DNA of 64,000 nucleotides, from the NCBI RefSeq assembly GCF_004297405.1, contig NZ_SCVC01000032.1, positions 62,001 through 126,000 of the forward strand, written 5' to 3'. Of this stretch, positions 49,658-57,286 are shown piece by piece (position 1 is the stretch's first letter; every line of letters starts with the position of its first letter). The DNA is from Reyranella sp. (GTDB lineage: Bacteria > Pseudomonadota > Alphaproteobacteria > Reyranellales > Reyranellaceae). The notes beneath the pieces were generated by a model. It did not search any database, was not told the origin of the DNA, and saw only the letters and a list, made by a program, of their open reading frames with translations. A program made the translations under genes and the position numbers.

Positions 49658-51043
49658 GTGTCGCGTGCCGACCGCGCCGAAGGCGCTCCCGAGAATCGTC
49701 CTCCATCGATTGACCGTATGGCTGGTTGGCCTGCCCTTGCGTCGCTGATCGAGCGAGCAGGCCGTCCCCTGGTGATCGAAGCGTTGCGCGCTTGGGTGGA
49801 GGCCGAACGCGGCACGCCTGATGTCGCTGATGAGATCGCCTGCGCGCGCTGGTGTGCGGCCCGCCTTGCCGGCCTGGTGCAGTCTTCGCAGCGTCGGGTG
49901 TTCAACCTCACGGGCACGGTGCTGCATACCAATCTTGGCCGCGCGGTGCTCGCCGAGGAGGCGATCGCGGCAGCGGTCGAGGCGATGCGTTCGCCGACCA
50001 CTCTGGAATACGACCTTGGCGGCGGTGCGCGCGGCGAGCGCGACCAGCACATCGCGCCCTGGCTCTGTCGGCTCACCGGCGCGGAGGCGGCGACCGCGGT
50101 GAACAACAACGCGGCCGCGGTGCTGCTGGCACTGGGCGCCCTGGCCGCCGGTCGTGAGGTCATCGTCTCGCGCGGCGAGCTGATCGAGATTGGCGGAGCT
50201 TTTCGTATTCCCGACATCATGGCGCATGCCGGGTGCCGCCTCGTCGAGGTCGGGACGACCAACCGCACGCATCTGAAGGATTACGCGGCGGCGATCGGTC
50301 CGGACACGGCCGCTATCATGAAGGTTCACCCGTCGAATTATGCGATCCAGGGCTTCACCAAGTCGGTCGCTGCGGCGGAGCTGGTGCCGCTGGCGCGCGA
50401 AAAGGGCCTGTCGCTGATCGAGGATCTCGGCAGCGGCACCTTGGCCGATCTCGAAACCTGGGGCCTGCCGCATGAGCCCACGGCCCGCGAGGCGATCGAG
50501 GCTGGCGTCGATGTCGTCACTTTCTCCGGCGACAAGCTGTTGGGTGGACCGCAGGCAGGGCTGTTGGTTGGCCGACGCCCTCTCATCGAACGCATCGCAC
50601 GGCATCCGCTGAAGCGCGCGTTGCGTCTCGACAAGGTACGGCTGGCGGCCCTTGAGGCGACGCTCCGGCTCTACGCCGATCCGACGCGGCTCGTCGAACG
50701 CTTGCCGACCATCCGTGCGCTGGCGCGTTCTGCCGACGAGATCAGGGCGCAGGCCGAGCGCCTGCTGCCCGCCTTCGCGCGTGCGCTCGCAGGTTTGCAG
50801 ACTTCAATCGAAGAGGTGCGCGGGCAGATCGGCTCCGGCGCACTGCCCGTCGACTTGCTGCCATCGTTTGCGCTCGCCGTCCGCGGCAAGGGCCTCGACA
50901 AGATTGCCAATGCCTTTCGGGCGCTGCCCATCCCGGTGATCGGTCGCATCGCCGACGGCACGCTCTTCTTCGATCTGCGCACTTTGGACGATGAAGCAGC
51001 TTTTGCCGCGCAACTGGACACGTTCGATGGCGTGGCTGGCTAA
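49658..51043 (+). CDS. selA: L-seryl-tRNA(Sec) selenium transferase
   Basis: 461 residues; E. coli SelA has 463. PLP enzyme converting Ser-tRNA-Sec to selenocysteinyl-tRNA with selenophosphate. Seen: an N-terminal domain, [45 protein letters not shown]-type core, [15 protein letters not shown], and the PLP Lys at 293 ([12 protein letters not shown]; K295 in E. coli). The GTG at 49658 with AAGGAAG was chosen over the ATG at 49613 for length and ribosome site. It is overlapped by the Sel1-repeat gene. Confidence 0.94.
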   Translation: [461 protein letters not shown]

Positions 51044-51800
51044 ACTCCTCGATCGCGCGCCGCCGCAGGAACGCCAGATGACCGATGCGCTCGCCGCTTG
51101 GAAGAGCGGTGACTATGGCATGGCGCTCGATCTCTGGGCGCCACTGGCACAGGCAGGTCATGCGCGCGCCCAAAGCAACATGGGCGCGGCCTTCCTCGAA
51201 GGCCGTGGTGTCGAACGCGATCCGGCCAAGGCGGCGGCGTGGCTGCGTCTCGCCGCCGAACAGGGTGACGTCGGCGGCCAGCGCAACCTGGCGCTTTGCT
51301 ACTACGAAGGCTGGGGTGTGCCGCAGGATCAGGTCGAGGCGGCCGCTTGGTACGAGAAAGCGGCCCGGCAGGACGATGCGGATGCGCAGGACATGCTGTC
51401 CTGGATGAAGCTGCTGGGCGGTGGCTGTCCTCAGGACTATCTCGGCGCTCGCCATTGGGCGGAAAGAGCCGCGGCCCATGGACGGGCTGCCGCGATGGCG
51501 CGTCTGGGCGACATTCACCACAACGCGCTGGGCGTCGAGCGCGATGCGGATGCCGCAGCGCGCTGGTGGGGCGACGCGGCTCGGCTGGGCCATGCCGAAG
51601 CACAGGCGATGCTGGGGGCGGCCTATCTCGCCGGCAAAGGCGTACCGCGCGATGTCGTGGAAGCCTTGCACTGGCTGCTGCGCGCAGAAGCCGGAGGTGC
51701 AGGGGAGTTGGCGGTGGGCTTCCTGCGGGAGGCGCGGAGCCACGCCCGTCCGGCACAACGTACCGAAGCCGAACGCCGCGCCGCGGAGAAGCTGCCATGA
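51027..51800 (+). CDS. Sel1-like repeat protein between selA and selB
   Basis: 257 residues. Seen: a short basic N-terminus and about five Sel1-like repeats of some 36 residues (AWLRLAAEQGDVGGQRNLAL; AAWYEKAARQDDADAQDMLS; ARHWAERAAAHGRAAAMARL; AARWWGDAARLGHAEAQAML; ALHWLLRAEAGGAGELAVGF), each with the A-x-x-W and A-x-x-G-x-A-x-A pattern. Such proteins act as scaffolds. The start overlaps selA (51027 against stop 51043) and its stop overlaps the selB ATG, so it is translated as part of the selenium operon. A role in Sec machinery is inferred from position only. Confidence 0.78.
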   Translation: MAWLAKLLDRAPPQERQMTDALAAWKSGDYGMALDLWAPLAQAGHARAQSNMGAAFLEGRGVERDPAKAAAWLRLAAEQGDVGGQRNLALCYYEGWGVPQDQVEAAAWYEKAARQDDADAQDMLSWMKLLGGGCPQDYLGARHWAERAAAHGRAAAMARLGDIHHNALGVERDADAAARWWGDAARLGHAEAQAMLGAAYLAGKGVPRDVVEALHWLLRAEAGGAGELAVGFLREARSHARPAQRTEAERRAAEKLP

Positions 51801-53725
51801 TCGTCGGGACTGCAGGCCATATCGATCACGGCAAGACGGCGCTGGTGAAGGCGTTGACCGGCGTGGATGCCGATCGCCTCAAGGAAGAGAAGGCGCGCGG
51901 CATCACCATCGATCTCGGCTACGCCTACAGCGATCTCGGCGGCGGCCATCAACTCGGCTTCGTCGACGTGCCGGGCCACGAGCGCTTCGTGCACAACATG
52001 CTGGCCGGTGCCACTGGTATCGATGCTGCCTTGCTGGTCGTGTCCGCGGTCGAAGGTATCAAGCCGCAGACTGTCGAACATCTGCAGATCGTCGACCTGC
52101 TCGGCCTCGATCGCGGCATCGTCGCCCTCACCAAGGCCGATCTCGCCGACGACGATCAGATCCTCGACCGTATGGCCGAGGTCGAGACATTGCTGTCATC
52201 GACGTCGCTGGCTGGCGCAGAGATCATCCCGGTTTCGGCGCTGACGGGGCAGGGCGTCGACGAACTGAAGGCAAAGCTCCTGGCCTTGGGCGAAAGCGGC
52301 AAGGGCGCCTCGGGCTTTGCGCGCCTGGCCGTCGATCGCTGCTTCGTGCTCTCGGGCGCGGGTGTCGTGGTGACGGGCACCGTCCATGCCGGCGAGATCA
52401 AGGTCGACGACCGCTTGCTGCTGACACCGTCGGGATTGGAGGCGCGCGTGCGCTCGCTGCATGCGCAGAACCGGCCTGCCGAGATCGGCCGGGCCGGCGA
52501 ACGCTGCGCCCTCAACCTCACGGGTGCGCGGCTGTCCAAGGAGGCGATCCGGCGCGGTGACTGGGTGGTGAGCCCCGACCTGCATGCGCCGACCGATCGA
52601 ATCGACGTGCGGCTCAGCCTGCTGGCTTCGGAGGCGCATCCGCTGAAGCATTGGTCGCCGGTCCATGTCCATATGGGTGCCGCCCATGTCATGGGGCGTG
52701 TTGCTCTGCTCGAAGGCGACAAGCTCGCGCCAGCCGATACGTCGCTTGCGCAGCTCGTTCTTGAGGAGAAGGTGGGCGCGCTGGCTGGCGATCGCGTGAT
52801 TCTGAGAGATCCCTCGGCCACGCGCACGATTGCCGGTGCGATGGTGATCGATCCTTTCGGCCCACCGCGCAACCGGCGTGCCGAGCGTCGTCTGGCCCAG
52901 CTTGGCGCTCTTGCCGAAGCCGATGGCGAAGCGCTTGCCCGGCTGCTGCGACTGGATACCGGCCATGTCGACCTCGCGCGCTTCGGCCAGTCGCGCAACC
53001 TGCGTCCAGCCGAGGTCGAGAAGCTGCTGCAGGCCGCCGAAGGTGTTGGCCTCGCGGGCTTCGGCTTTCTAGCCACGACGCTGGCCCAGGCCCGACAGGA
53101 TATCGTCGACACGTTGAAAGCCTTTCACGAAAGCAAGCCCGATGCGCCGGGCCTTCAGGCGGAGCGCTTGCGTGTCGGCCTGAAACAGCGTTGGCCAGCC
53201 CCGGTTTTTCAGGCTCTGCTCGACCAGGAAGTTCGCGCCAAGACGGTCGTGGTCGATGGTCCCTTCCTGCGGCTACCCGGCCACTCGCTGGTCCTGGGTG
53301 TGCGCGACGAGGCGCTTTGGAAAAAGATCTCGGCTGAGATGACGCGCGATCGCTTCAAGCCGCCTCGCGTGCGCGATTTCGCCCAGGCCTATGGGGCGTC
53401 GGAACCGGATGTCCGAAAGCTGCTGCAGCGACTGGGCAAGCTCGGCCGGGTCGTCGAACTGGCGCCGGATCATTATTTCCTGCGGCCGACCGTGGCCGAG
53501 ATGATCGGCATCGCAGCCGCCTTCGACCATGACTTCACCGCCGCGGAGTTTCGCGACAAGCTCGACAACGGCCGCAAGGTCGCGATCCAGATTCTCGAAT
53601 TCTTCGACCGCCAGGGCATCACTGTCCGCCGTGGCGATCTCAGGCGCACTGTGCCGCAGAAGCTCGGTCGCTACGGGCCAGTGACGACAGCTCCAGCGAC
53701 GACGGCCCCAGAGACGACTGCTTAG
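51797..53725 (+). CDS. selB: Selenocysteine-specific translation elongation factor
   Basis: 642 residues. GTPase that brings Sec-tRNA to UGA codons bound at SECIS hairpins. Seen: GTP-binding loop GTAGHIDHGKTALVKALTG (residues 4-22), DVPGHERFVHNMLAG, ALTKADLAD, then EF-Tu-like barrels, and winged-helix repeats in the C-terminal half (about residues 380-625) that bind the SECIS RNA. ATG overlaps the previous stop. A TTAPATTAPETTA-like tail ends it. It converges with a VOC gene, overlapping by four bases. Confidence 0.94.
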   Translation: MIVGTAGHIDHGKTALVKALTGVDADRLKEEKARGITIDLGYAYSDLGGGHQLGFVDVPGHERFVHNMLAGATGIDAALLVVSAVEGIKPQTVEHLQIVDLLGLDRGIVALTKADLADDDQILDRMAEVETLLSSTSLAGAEIIPVSALTGQGVDELKAKLLALGESGKGASGFARLAVDRCFVLSGAGVVVTGTVHAGEIKVDDRLLLTPSGLEARVRSLHAQNRPAEIGRAGERCALNLTGARLSKEAIRRGDWVVSPDLHAPTDRIDVRLSLLASEAHPLKHWSPVHVHMGAAHVMGRVALLEGDKLAPADTSLAQLVLEEKVGALAGDRVILRDPSATRTIAGAMVIDPFGPPRNRRAERRLAQLGALAEADGEALARLLRLDTGHVDLARFGQSRNLRPAEVEKLLQAAEGVGLAGFGFLATTLAQARQDIVDTLKAFHESKPDAPGLQAERLRVGLKQRWPAPVFQALLDQEVRAKTVVVDGPFLRLPGHSLVLGVRDEALWKKISAEMTRDRFKPPRVRDFAQAYGASEPDVRKLLQRLGKLGRVVELAPDHYFLRPTVAEMIGIAAAFDHDFTAAEFRDKLDNGRKVAIQILEFFDRQGITVRRGDLRRTVPQKLGRYGPVTTAPATTAPETTA

Positions 53726-54078
53726 GTCTGCGGCTTCAGCACGGGGCCACTGAGGCTGGCCTTGGCGCCGTCGGGCCCGGTGAACAGCGACAGGAGAAAC
53801 CCGTGCTCCTCGTGCGGCTCGGCGCCGATGTCGATGCCGTGCGCGGCGAGCTCGGCCCGTTTGGCAGCAAGGTCAGGCACGCGCAGGCCGGGCTGCCAGG
53901 TGCCGGCGGGATTGGCGGGGGAGGCGGGCTGCAGCGCCAATCGCGTCGTGCCGGTATCGAATTCCGCCCATTCAGGCGTCTGGAACTTGAGCTTCAAGCC
54001 GACAGTGTCGCGCCAGAAGGCGACCGCGGCGGCAAGATCGGACACGTTGGCAATGACGTACTTCAGTTCGATGGACAT
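53722..54078 (-). CDS. VOC/glyoxalase-fold protein
   Basis: 118 residues. Seen: a beta-alpha-beta-beta-beta repeat of the vicinal oxygen chelate type, with VSDLAAAVAFWRDTVGLKLKFQTPEWAEFDTG at the start and FLLSLFTGPDGAKASL at the end. Metal ligands cannot be assigned with certainty. The ATG at 54078 has a GGAAG site seven bases upstream, better than the GTG at 54084. Embedded between selB and tRNA-Sec but on the other strand; no link to selenium is evident. Confidence 0.75.
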   Translation of the reverse strand: MSIELKYVIANVSDLAAAVAFWRDTVGLKLKFQTPEWAEFDTGTTRLALQPASPANPAGTWQPGLRVPDLAAKRAELAAHGIDIGAEPHEEHGFLLSLFTGPDGAKASLSGPVLKPQT

Positions 54079-54115
54079 AAACACACTTCCTTCGGTCGAC
54101 GCGTGACAGTCCGCA

Positions 54116-54121
54116 TATTAT
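54116..54121 (+). promoter_or_regulatory. Candidate -10 element of the tRNA-Sec gene
   Basis: TATTAT, 17 bases upstream of the tRNA start. A matching -35 is poor (TTCGGT at 54091-54096, 19 bases away). A site of this kind would place the start of transcription within the ten bases before the tRNA. Confidence 0.3.
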
Positions 54122-54138
54122 GGGGAATTATCGGTCTT

Positions 54139-54234
54139 GGAGGAGAATCGCTCCCGGTGGGGCGGCTGGCCTTCAAAGCCAGAGAGGGCCGTTAGCCGGT
54201 CCTGGGTGGGTTCGACTCCCGCTCTCTTCCGCCA
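54139..54234 (+). tRNA. selC: tRNA-Sec (anticodon UCA)
   Basis: 96 bases, including the encoded CCA. Acceptor GGAGGAGA (54139-54146) pairs with TCTCTTCC (54223-54230) in eight base pairs with one G-U; discriminator G at 54231, then CCA at 54232-54234. Anticodon arm CTGGC / GCCAG around CTTCAAA, anticodon TCA at 54173-54175. T stem of five pairs (GTGGG / CCCGC) with TTCGACT loop, giving the 8+5 acceptor/T arrangement typical of bacterial tRNA-Sec. A long variable arm lies between anticodon and T arms. It sits 3' of selB. Confidence 0.95.
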
Positions 54235-54429
54235 ATTCTCATACGAAGTCGTCCAGACAACGACGTGTTGGCATTGAGACGGCGAAATGCCGCCGCTAGG
54301 TCCTTGCGCGCGACCAAGGCCGATACGCGATCCTGAAGCTTTTGATGGACCCGTTCCAAATGCCGCGAGGACGTTGCGTTGATTGCTGCCTTCAGCCTTC
54401 GCTCGTGCGAAGAGGGGGTTACGAAGGAG

Positions 54430-55029
54430 ATGCAATTGATCGAGCGAAGAGGTCCTTGGAGCGTCGCGTCGAAGCGCGAGGTGTATGACAACCGATGGAT
54501 AAAGGTCACACATCACGAGGTCACCACCCCTTCGGGCACGCCCGGCATCTATGGAACGGTCCAGTACAAGAACCTGGCGCTTGGGGTGCTGCCGATCGAC
54601 CGTGAGGGGAACACTTACCTGGTTGGCCAATACCGGTTCGCTCTCCAGGAATACAGTTGGGAAATTCCCGAAGGTGGTGGCTCGCTCGATGGCGATCCTC
54701 TGCAATCGATTGCACGCGAACTTCGGGAAGAAACCGGCCTTCGGGCTGAGCGCTGGCACAAGCTGTTGGAGTGCGATCTCTCCAATTCGGTGTCCGATGA
54801 ACGTGCGATGGTGTTCCTGGCCTGGGACCTGTCTCAAGGCGAGGCCTCGCCGGAGCCCTCGGAAGAACTGGTGGTCCGCAAGGTGCCGCTGAAGCAGGTG
54901 TTTCAGATGGCCGAGGCGGGAGAGATCAGAGACGCAATCAGTCTGCTTGCGCTGCAGGCAGTGGAGCGGCTGCTGTTGAAGGGAAAACTTCCAGGGCTTC
55001 TCGGGCCGAAAGCCTCTGATTGGATTTGA
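54430..55029 (+). CDS. Nudix hydrolase, ADP-ribose pyrophosphatase-like
   Basis: 199 residues from ATG 54430. Seen: an N-terminal beta-strand region with VYDNRWIKVTHHEVTTPSG, VLPIDREGNTYLVGQYR, WEIPEGGGS, and the Nudix box ending RELREETGL. The first Glu of the usual G-x5-E-x7-REUxEExGU is Gly here (GGSLDGDPLQSIARELREE), while the catalytic REUxEE part is intact. An AAGGAG site touches the ATG, but is ideally spaced (6 bases) from a TTG two codons later (54436), which may be the real start. Family: hydrolysis of ADP-ribose-like substrates. Confidence 0.85.
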   Translation: MQLIERRGPWSVASKREVYDNRWIKVTHHEVTTPSGTPGIYGTVQYKNLALGVLPIDREGNTYLVGQYRFALQEYSWEIPEGGGSLDGDPLQSIARELREETGLRAERWHKLLECDLSNSVSDERAMVFLAWDLSQGEASPEPSEELVVRKVPLKQVFQMAEAGEIRDAISLLALQAVERLLLKGKLPGLLGPKASDWI

Positions 55030-55043
55030 CGCGCAGTGCGTCA
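55027..55043 (+). terminator. Hairpin at the Nudix gene stop
   Basis: TGACGC (55027-55032) is mirrored by GCGTCA (55038-55043) across a 5-base loop; the first three bases are the stop codon. There is no T-run. The 218-base gap that follows holds only a 10-bp palindrome (55056-55065) and an AGCCCCC/GGGGGCT pair (55049 and 55101) of unknown meaning. Confidence 0.3.
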
Positions 55044-55247
55044 GTAGGAGCCCCCATGGCGCCATCGTACGACGCCGGCAGGATAACTTTGGGCGTAGGT
55101 GGGGGCTGCCCGCCATTCATCGGTCATGGGGATGGAGCAGCGCGCGTTAGGTGCTTGAGCTGGCTTGGGTGGACCGCGTAAAATCGGCTTGTGGCCGACG
55201 CTGTCCGGCGGCCTTGTTGCCTTATCCGTGCAGGAGCCGAGCCCGCG

Positions 55248-55583
55248 ATGCGTGCCCTGATTGCCATTATGTTGCTATCGCTCGCCGGCTGCGGGGCGTA
55301 CCCGAATTATTCGGATCCGCGCCTCGCCACCAAGATCAACGACCAGTATGCCCTTCGGGACGCGTGCCTGGCGAAGAACGCCGCGTCCAGCCTCAACAGC
55401 AGTTCGAGCGCGTCCGAGATCGCGCGCACGATAACGCTGACCTGCCAACCCGAAACCGATATGCTGATCGCGCTCAGCAATCCGAACAACGACCCGAGGA
55501 TCAGTGCGGCGATCGAGCGGGATACCCAGTTTCGTGCGACGGGCTTCGTATTGAGGGCGCGAAACGCCGGCACGACGGACTAG
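55248..55583 (+). CDS. Small lipoprotein
   Basis: 111 residues. Seen: a signal peptide ending in LSLAGCG, a lipobox (L-A-G-C) with lipidated Cys near residue 14, then a polar mature part with DQYALRDACLAKNAASSLNSSSSASEIARTI and two further Cys residues that could pair. The ATG at 55248 gives a proper signal peptide; a longer frame upstream does not. Function unknown. The reading frame continues after the TAG stop as coding-like sequence (see the small gene after it). Confidence 0.7.
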   Translation: MRALIAIMLLSLAGCGAYPNYSDPRLATKINDQYALRDACLAKNAASSLNSSSSASEIARTITLTCQPETDMLIALSNPNNDPRISAAIERDTQFRATGFVLRARNAGTTD

Positions 55584-55643
55584 CTCTCCGAGCATCCCGG
55601 TGGCGACGGCAACCCGTTTGAAGACCCCAGCGTAGAGGTAATT

Positions 55644-55808
55644 GTGCCCAACGAGGACGACGCGAAGATTGCGCTTGCCAATCTCATGATCCGGAAGGCG
55701 GGGCTGATCCGCACGATCCGGCATGAAATGCAAAAGCAAGGGGTCGTCTACTGGGCTGGCCTCACGGAAATCCTGGAAGCGATCGAGCGCGCGAAGAAAC
55801 AGGAATAG
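55644..55808 (+). CDS. Small helical protein, unnamed
   Basis: 54 residues, too short for an automated search to catch. From the GTG at 55644 the frame encodes VPNEDDAKIALANLMIRKAG, then a segment rich in charged residues ending ERAKKQE. A GAGG site lies five bases upstream. Codons are GC3-rich and helical, as in a real small protein. It is in the same frame as the preceding lipoprotein with only a TAG and about 20 codons between, so a larger gene split by a stop is an alternative. Confidence 0.45.
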   Translation: MPNEDDAKIALANLMIRKAGLIRTIRHEMQKQGVVYWAGLTEILEAIERAKKQE

Positions 55809-55833
55809 CGATTCACAACGCAAGGAGTTGAAC

Positions 55834-56346
55834 ATGGTCAGATCGATATGGGCGGCAGCCGGCGTGGCGGGATTGCTGGCCGGGACGGCGATGGTCACCC
55901 AGGCGCAGTCTCCGGCCGCGCCCGGTACGCCGAGCGCCGCTGGCAAGAGCGGCGCAAATGTCGGTTCACTGACCTGCAATGTGGCCGGCGGCATGGGCTT
56001 CATCTTCGGCTCGTCGAAGGACCTCAATTGCCTGTTTGCCCGCACCGACGGTGTCGGTGAGCGCTATACCGGCTCCATCAACCGCTACGGCGTCGATATC
56101 GGCTTCACCAAGGACTCGCAGATCGTCTGGCTGGTCTTCGCGCCGGGCAACATCGCCAAGGGCGCCCTGGCGGGCACCTATGCTGGCGCGACGGCGCAGG
56201 CTACCGCTGGCGTCGGCGTCGGCGCCAACGTTCTGCTAGGTGGCGGCAGCGGCCAGATCACCCTGCAGCCGGTCAGCGTCGAGGGCAGCACGGGTGTGAA
56301 CGTGGCGGCAGGTGTCGCCGAGGTCGTGCTGAAGGCCGCGAAGTAG
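55834..56346 (+). CDS. DUF992 family secreted protein
   Basis: 170 residues. Seen: a signal peptide (MVRSIWAAAGVAGLLAGTAM..., cleavage near TQAQ), then VGSLTCNVAGGMGFIFGSSKDLNCLF and RYTGSINRYGVDIGFTKDSQIVWLVFAPG, and GALAGTYAGATAQATAGVG, which together are the DUF992 pattern common in alphaproteobacteria. Role unknown; probably periplasmic. ATG 55834 has an AAGGAG ribosome site. Confidence 0.85.
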   Translation: MVRSIWAAAGVAGLLAGTAMVTQAQSPAAPGTPSAAGKSGANVGSLTCNVAGGMGFIFGSSKDLNCLFARTDGVGERYTGSINRYGVDIGFTKDSQIVWLVFAPGNIAKGALAGTYAGATAQATAGVGVGANVLLGGGSGQITLQPVSVEGSTGVNVAAGVAEVVLKAAK

Positions 56347-56401
56347 CGGTACCGCAAACCGCGCACTTGCCGGCTGCCCGAAGCTGGGCTCAACTTCAAG
56401 C

Positions 56402-56899
56402 ATGCCGAGTGCCGCCGATACTCTGATCGCCCGCCTTCAAGCGGAGTGCACCGCGGCCGAAACCGCGGAGCGCTCCGTGCGGGCCGCCGTCGAGGCCCAG
56501 ATCAAAGAGGTCGAGCAGGCCCGCGCCTTCGCGTGGCGCCGGTTGAGCGCACTTTCCGACATGGCGCGGATCGCCGCTCTCGAGCCTGATCGGGAAGCTG
56601 CGGTCGAGCGCCAGCTCGAAGCCTTGTTCCGCGATATCGGTTGGATCGAAGGGGGCCTGGCTGAACTGGGCGAGGGCGCACGGCCCTTGCTCGACTGGCT
56701 ACGCCCCATTGCCGAAGCCCTGCATGCGGCTGCGCATCCCGAGCCGTCCGAAAGTGGTGAACCAGCGGAGCCACCGGTCATCGCCGATCCCATTGCGGCA
56801 TTCCGCGCCTTTGAGGCCTGGTACGCCGCCGAGCGCGGGCAACCCTTCCTGCAGGTCTTCGAGCGCTACGTGCCACCTACGCCTGTGGTCGAGTTTTAG
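56402..56899 (+). CDS. Alpha-helical protein of unknown function
   Basis: 165 residues. Seen: a long N-terminal helical stretch rich in Ala, Glu and Arg (about residues 5-95) with heptad-like spacing, perhaps coiled coil, then a Pro/Glu linker and a short C-terminal region (AFRAFEAWYAAERGQPFLQVFERY). No family recognised. It lies directly before a second unknown gene and fdhD, in the same direction, so it may be part of the formate dehydrogenase maturation operon (inference). Confidence 0.6.
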   Translation: MPSAADTLIARLQAECTAAETAERSVRAAVEAQIKEVEQARAFAWRRLSALSDMARIAALEPDREAAVERQLEALFRDIGWIEGGLAELGEGARPLLDWLRPIAEALHAAAHPEPSESGEPAEPPVIADPIAAFRAFEAWYAAERGQPFLQVFERYVPPTPVVEF

Positions 56900-56914
56900 G
56901 TTCGGGAGCGGCTC

Positions 56915-57286
56915 ATGAAGACCGACTTCGAACATTGGCTGGCCGCTCAGTTCGGAGAGACCGGACCCTTCACCCTTTTCATCCTGTTGATGAAGATCGG
57001 CGCGGATGACGCCGTTCCGTTGAAGTCGAGTTATGCGCACCTGATCGGCGACGACATGACCTGGGCAGAGATGCGCCGCTTGCTCGACAGCGCGGGGACA
57101 GCCTGGGATGGCGTGGCCTTCTTCGTCGGATTGGGCCACGCCGGTGGGCCGTTGGTCGATGAGACCGCGCGGCGCAGGTTGCGCGACGTCGAAGCCGATG
57201 TGAAAGCCGATCCGCTCACGCTCAACCGCGGACGGTTCTTCGACCGCGAGGGGCGGCACCTCCAGATCGACGAGACCGCGGCATGA
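56915..57286 (+). CDS. Unknown protein coupled to fdhD
   Basis: 123 residues. Seen: MKTDFEHWLAAQFGETGPFTLFILL at the N-terminus, a compact alpha/beta-looking body with HLIGDDMTWAEMRRLLDSAG, and no transmembrane segment I trust. No family recognised. Its stop overlaps the fdhD ATG (ATGA), so it is translated with fdhD. A role in formate dehydrogenase assembly is a fair guess from coupling only. Confidence 0.65.
   Translation: MKTDFEHWLAAQFGETGPFTLFILLMKIGADDAVPLKSSYAHLIGDDMTWAEMRRLLDSAGTAWDGVAFFVGLGHAGGPLVDETARRRLRDVEADVKADPLTLNRGRFFDREGRHLQIDETAA

Noticed and set aside
55275-56045. Minus-strand open reading frame over the lipoprotein and DUF992 genes
   Set aside because: The plus-strand genes carry signal peptides, ribosome sites and a DUF992 pattern; the minus frame has no recognisable content.
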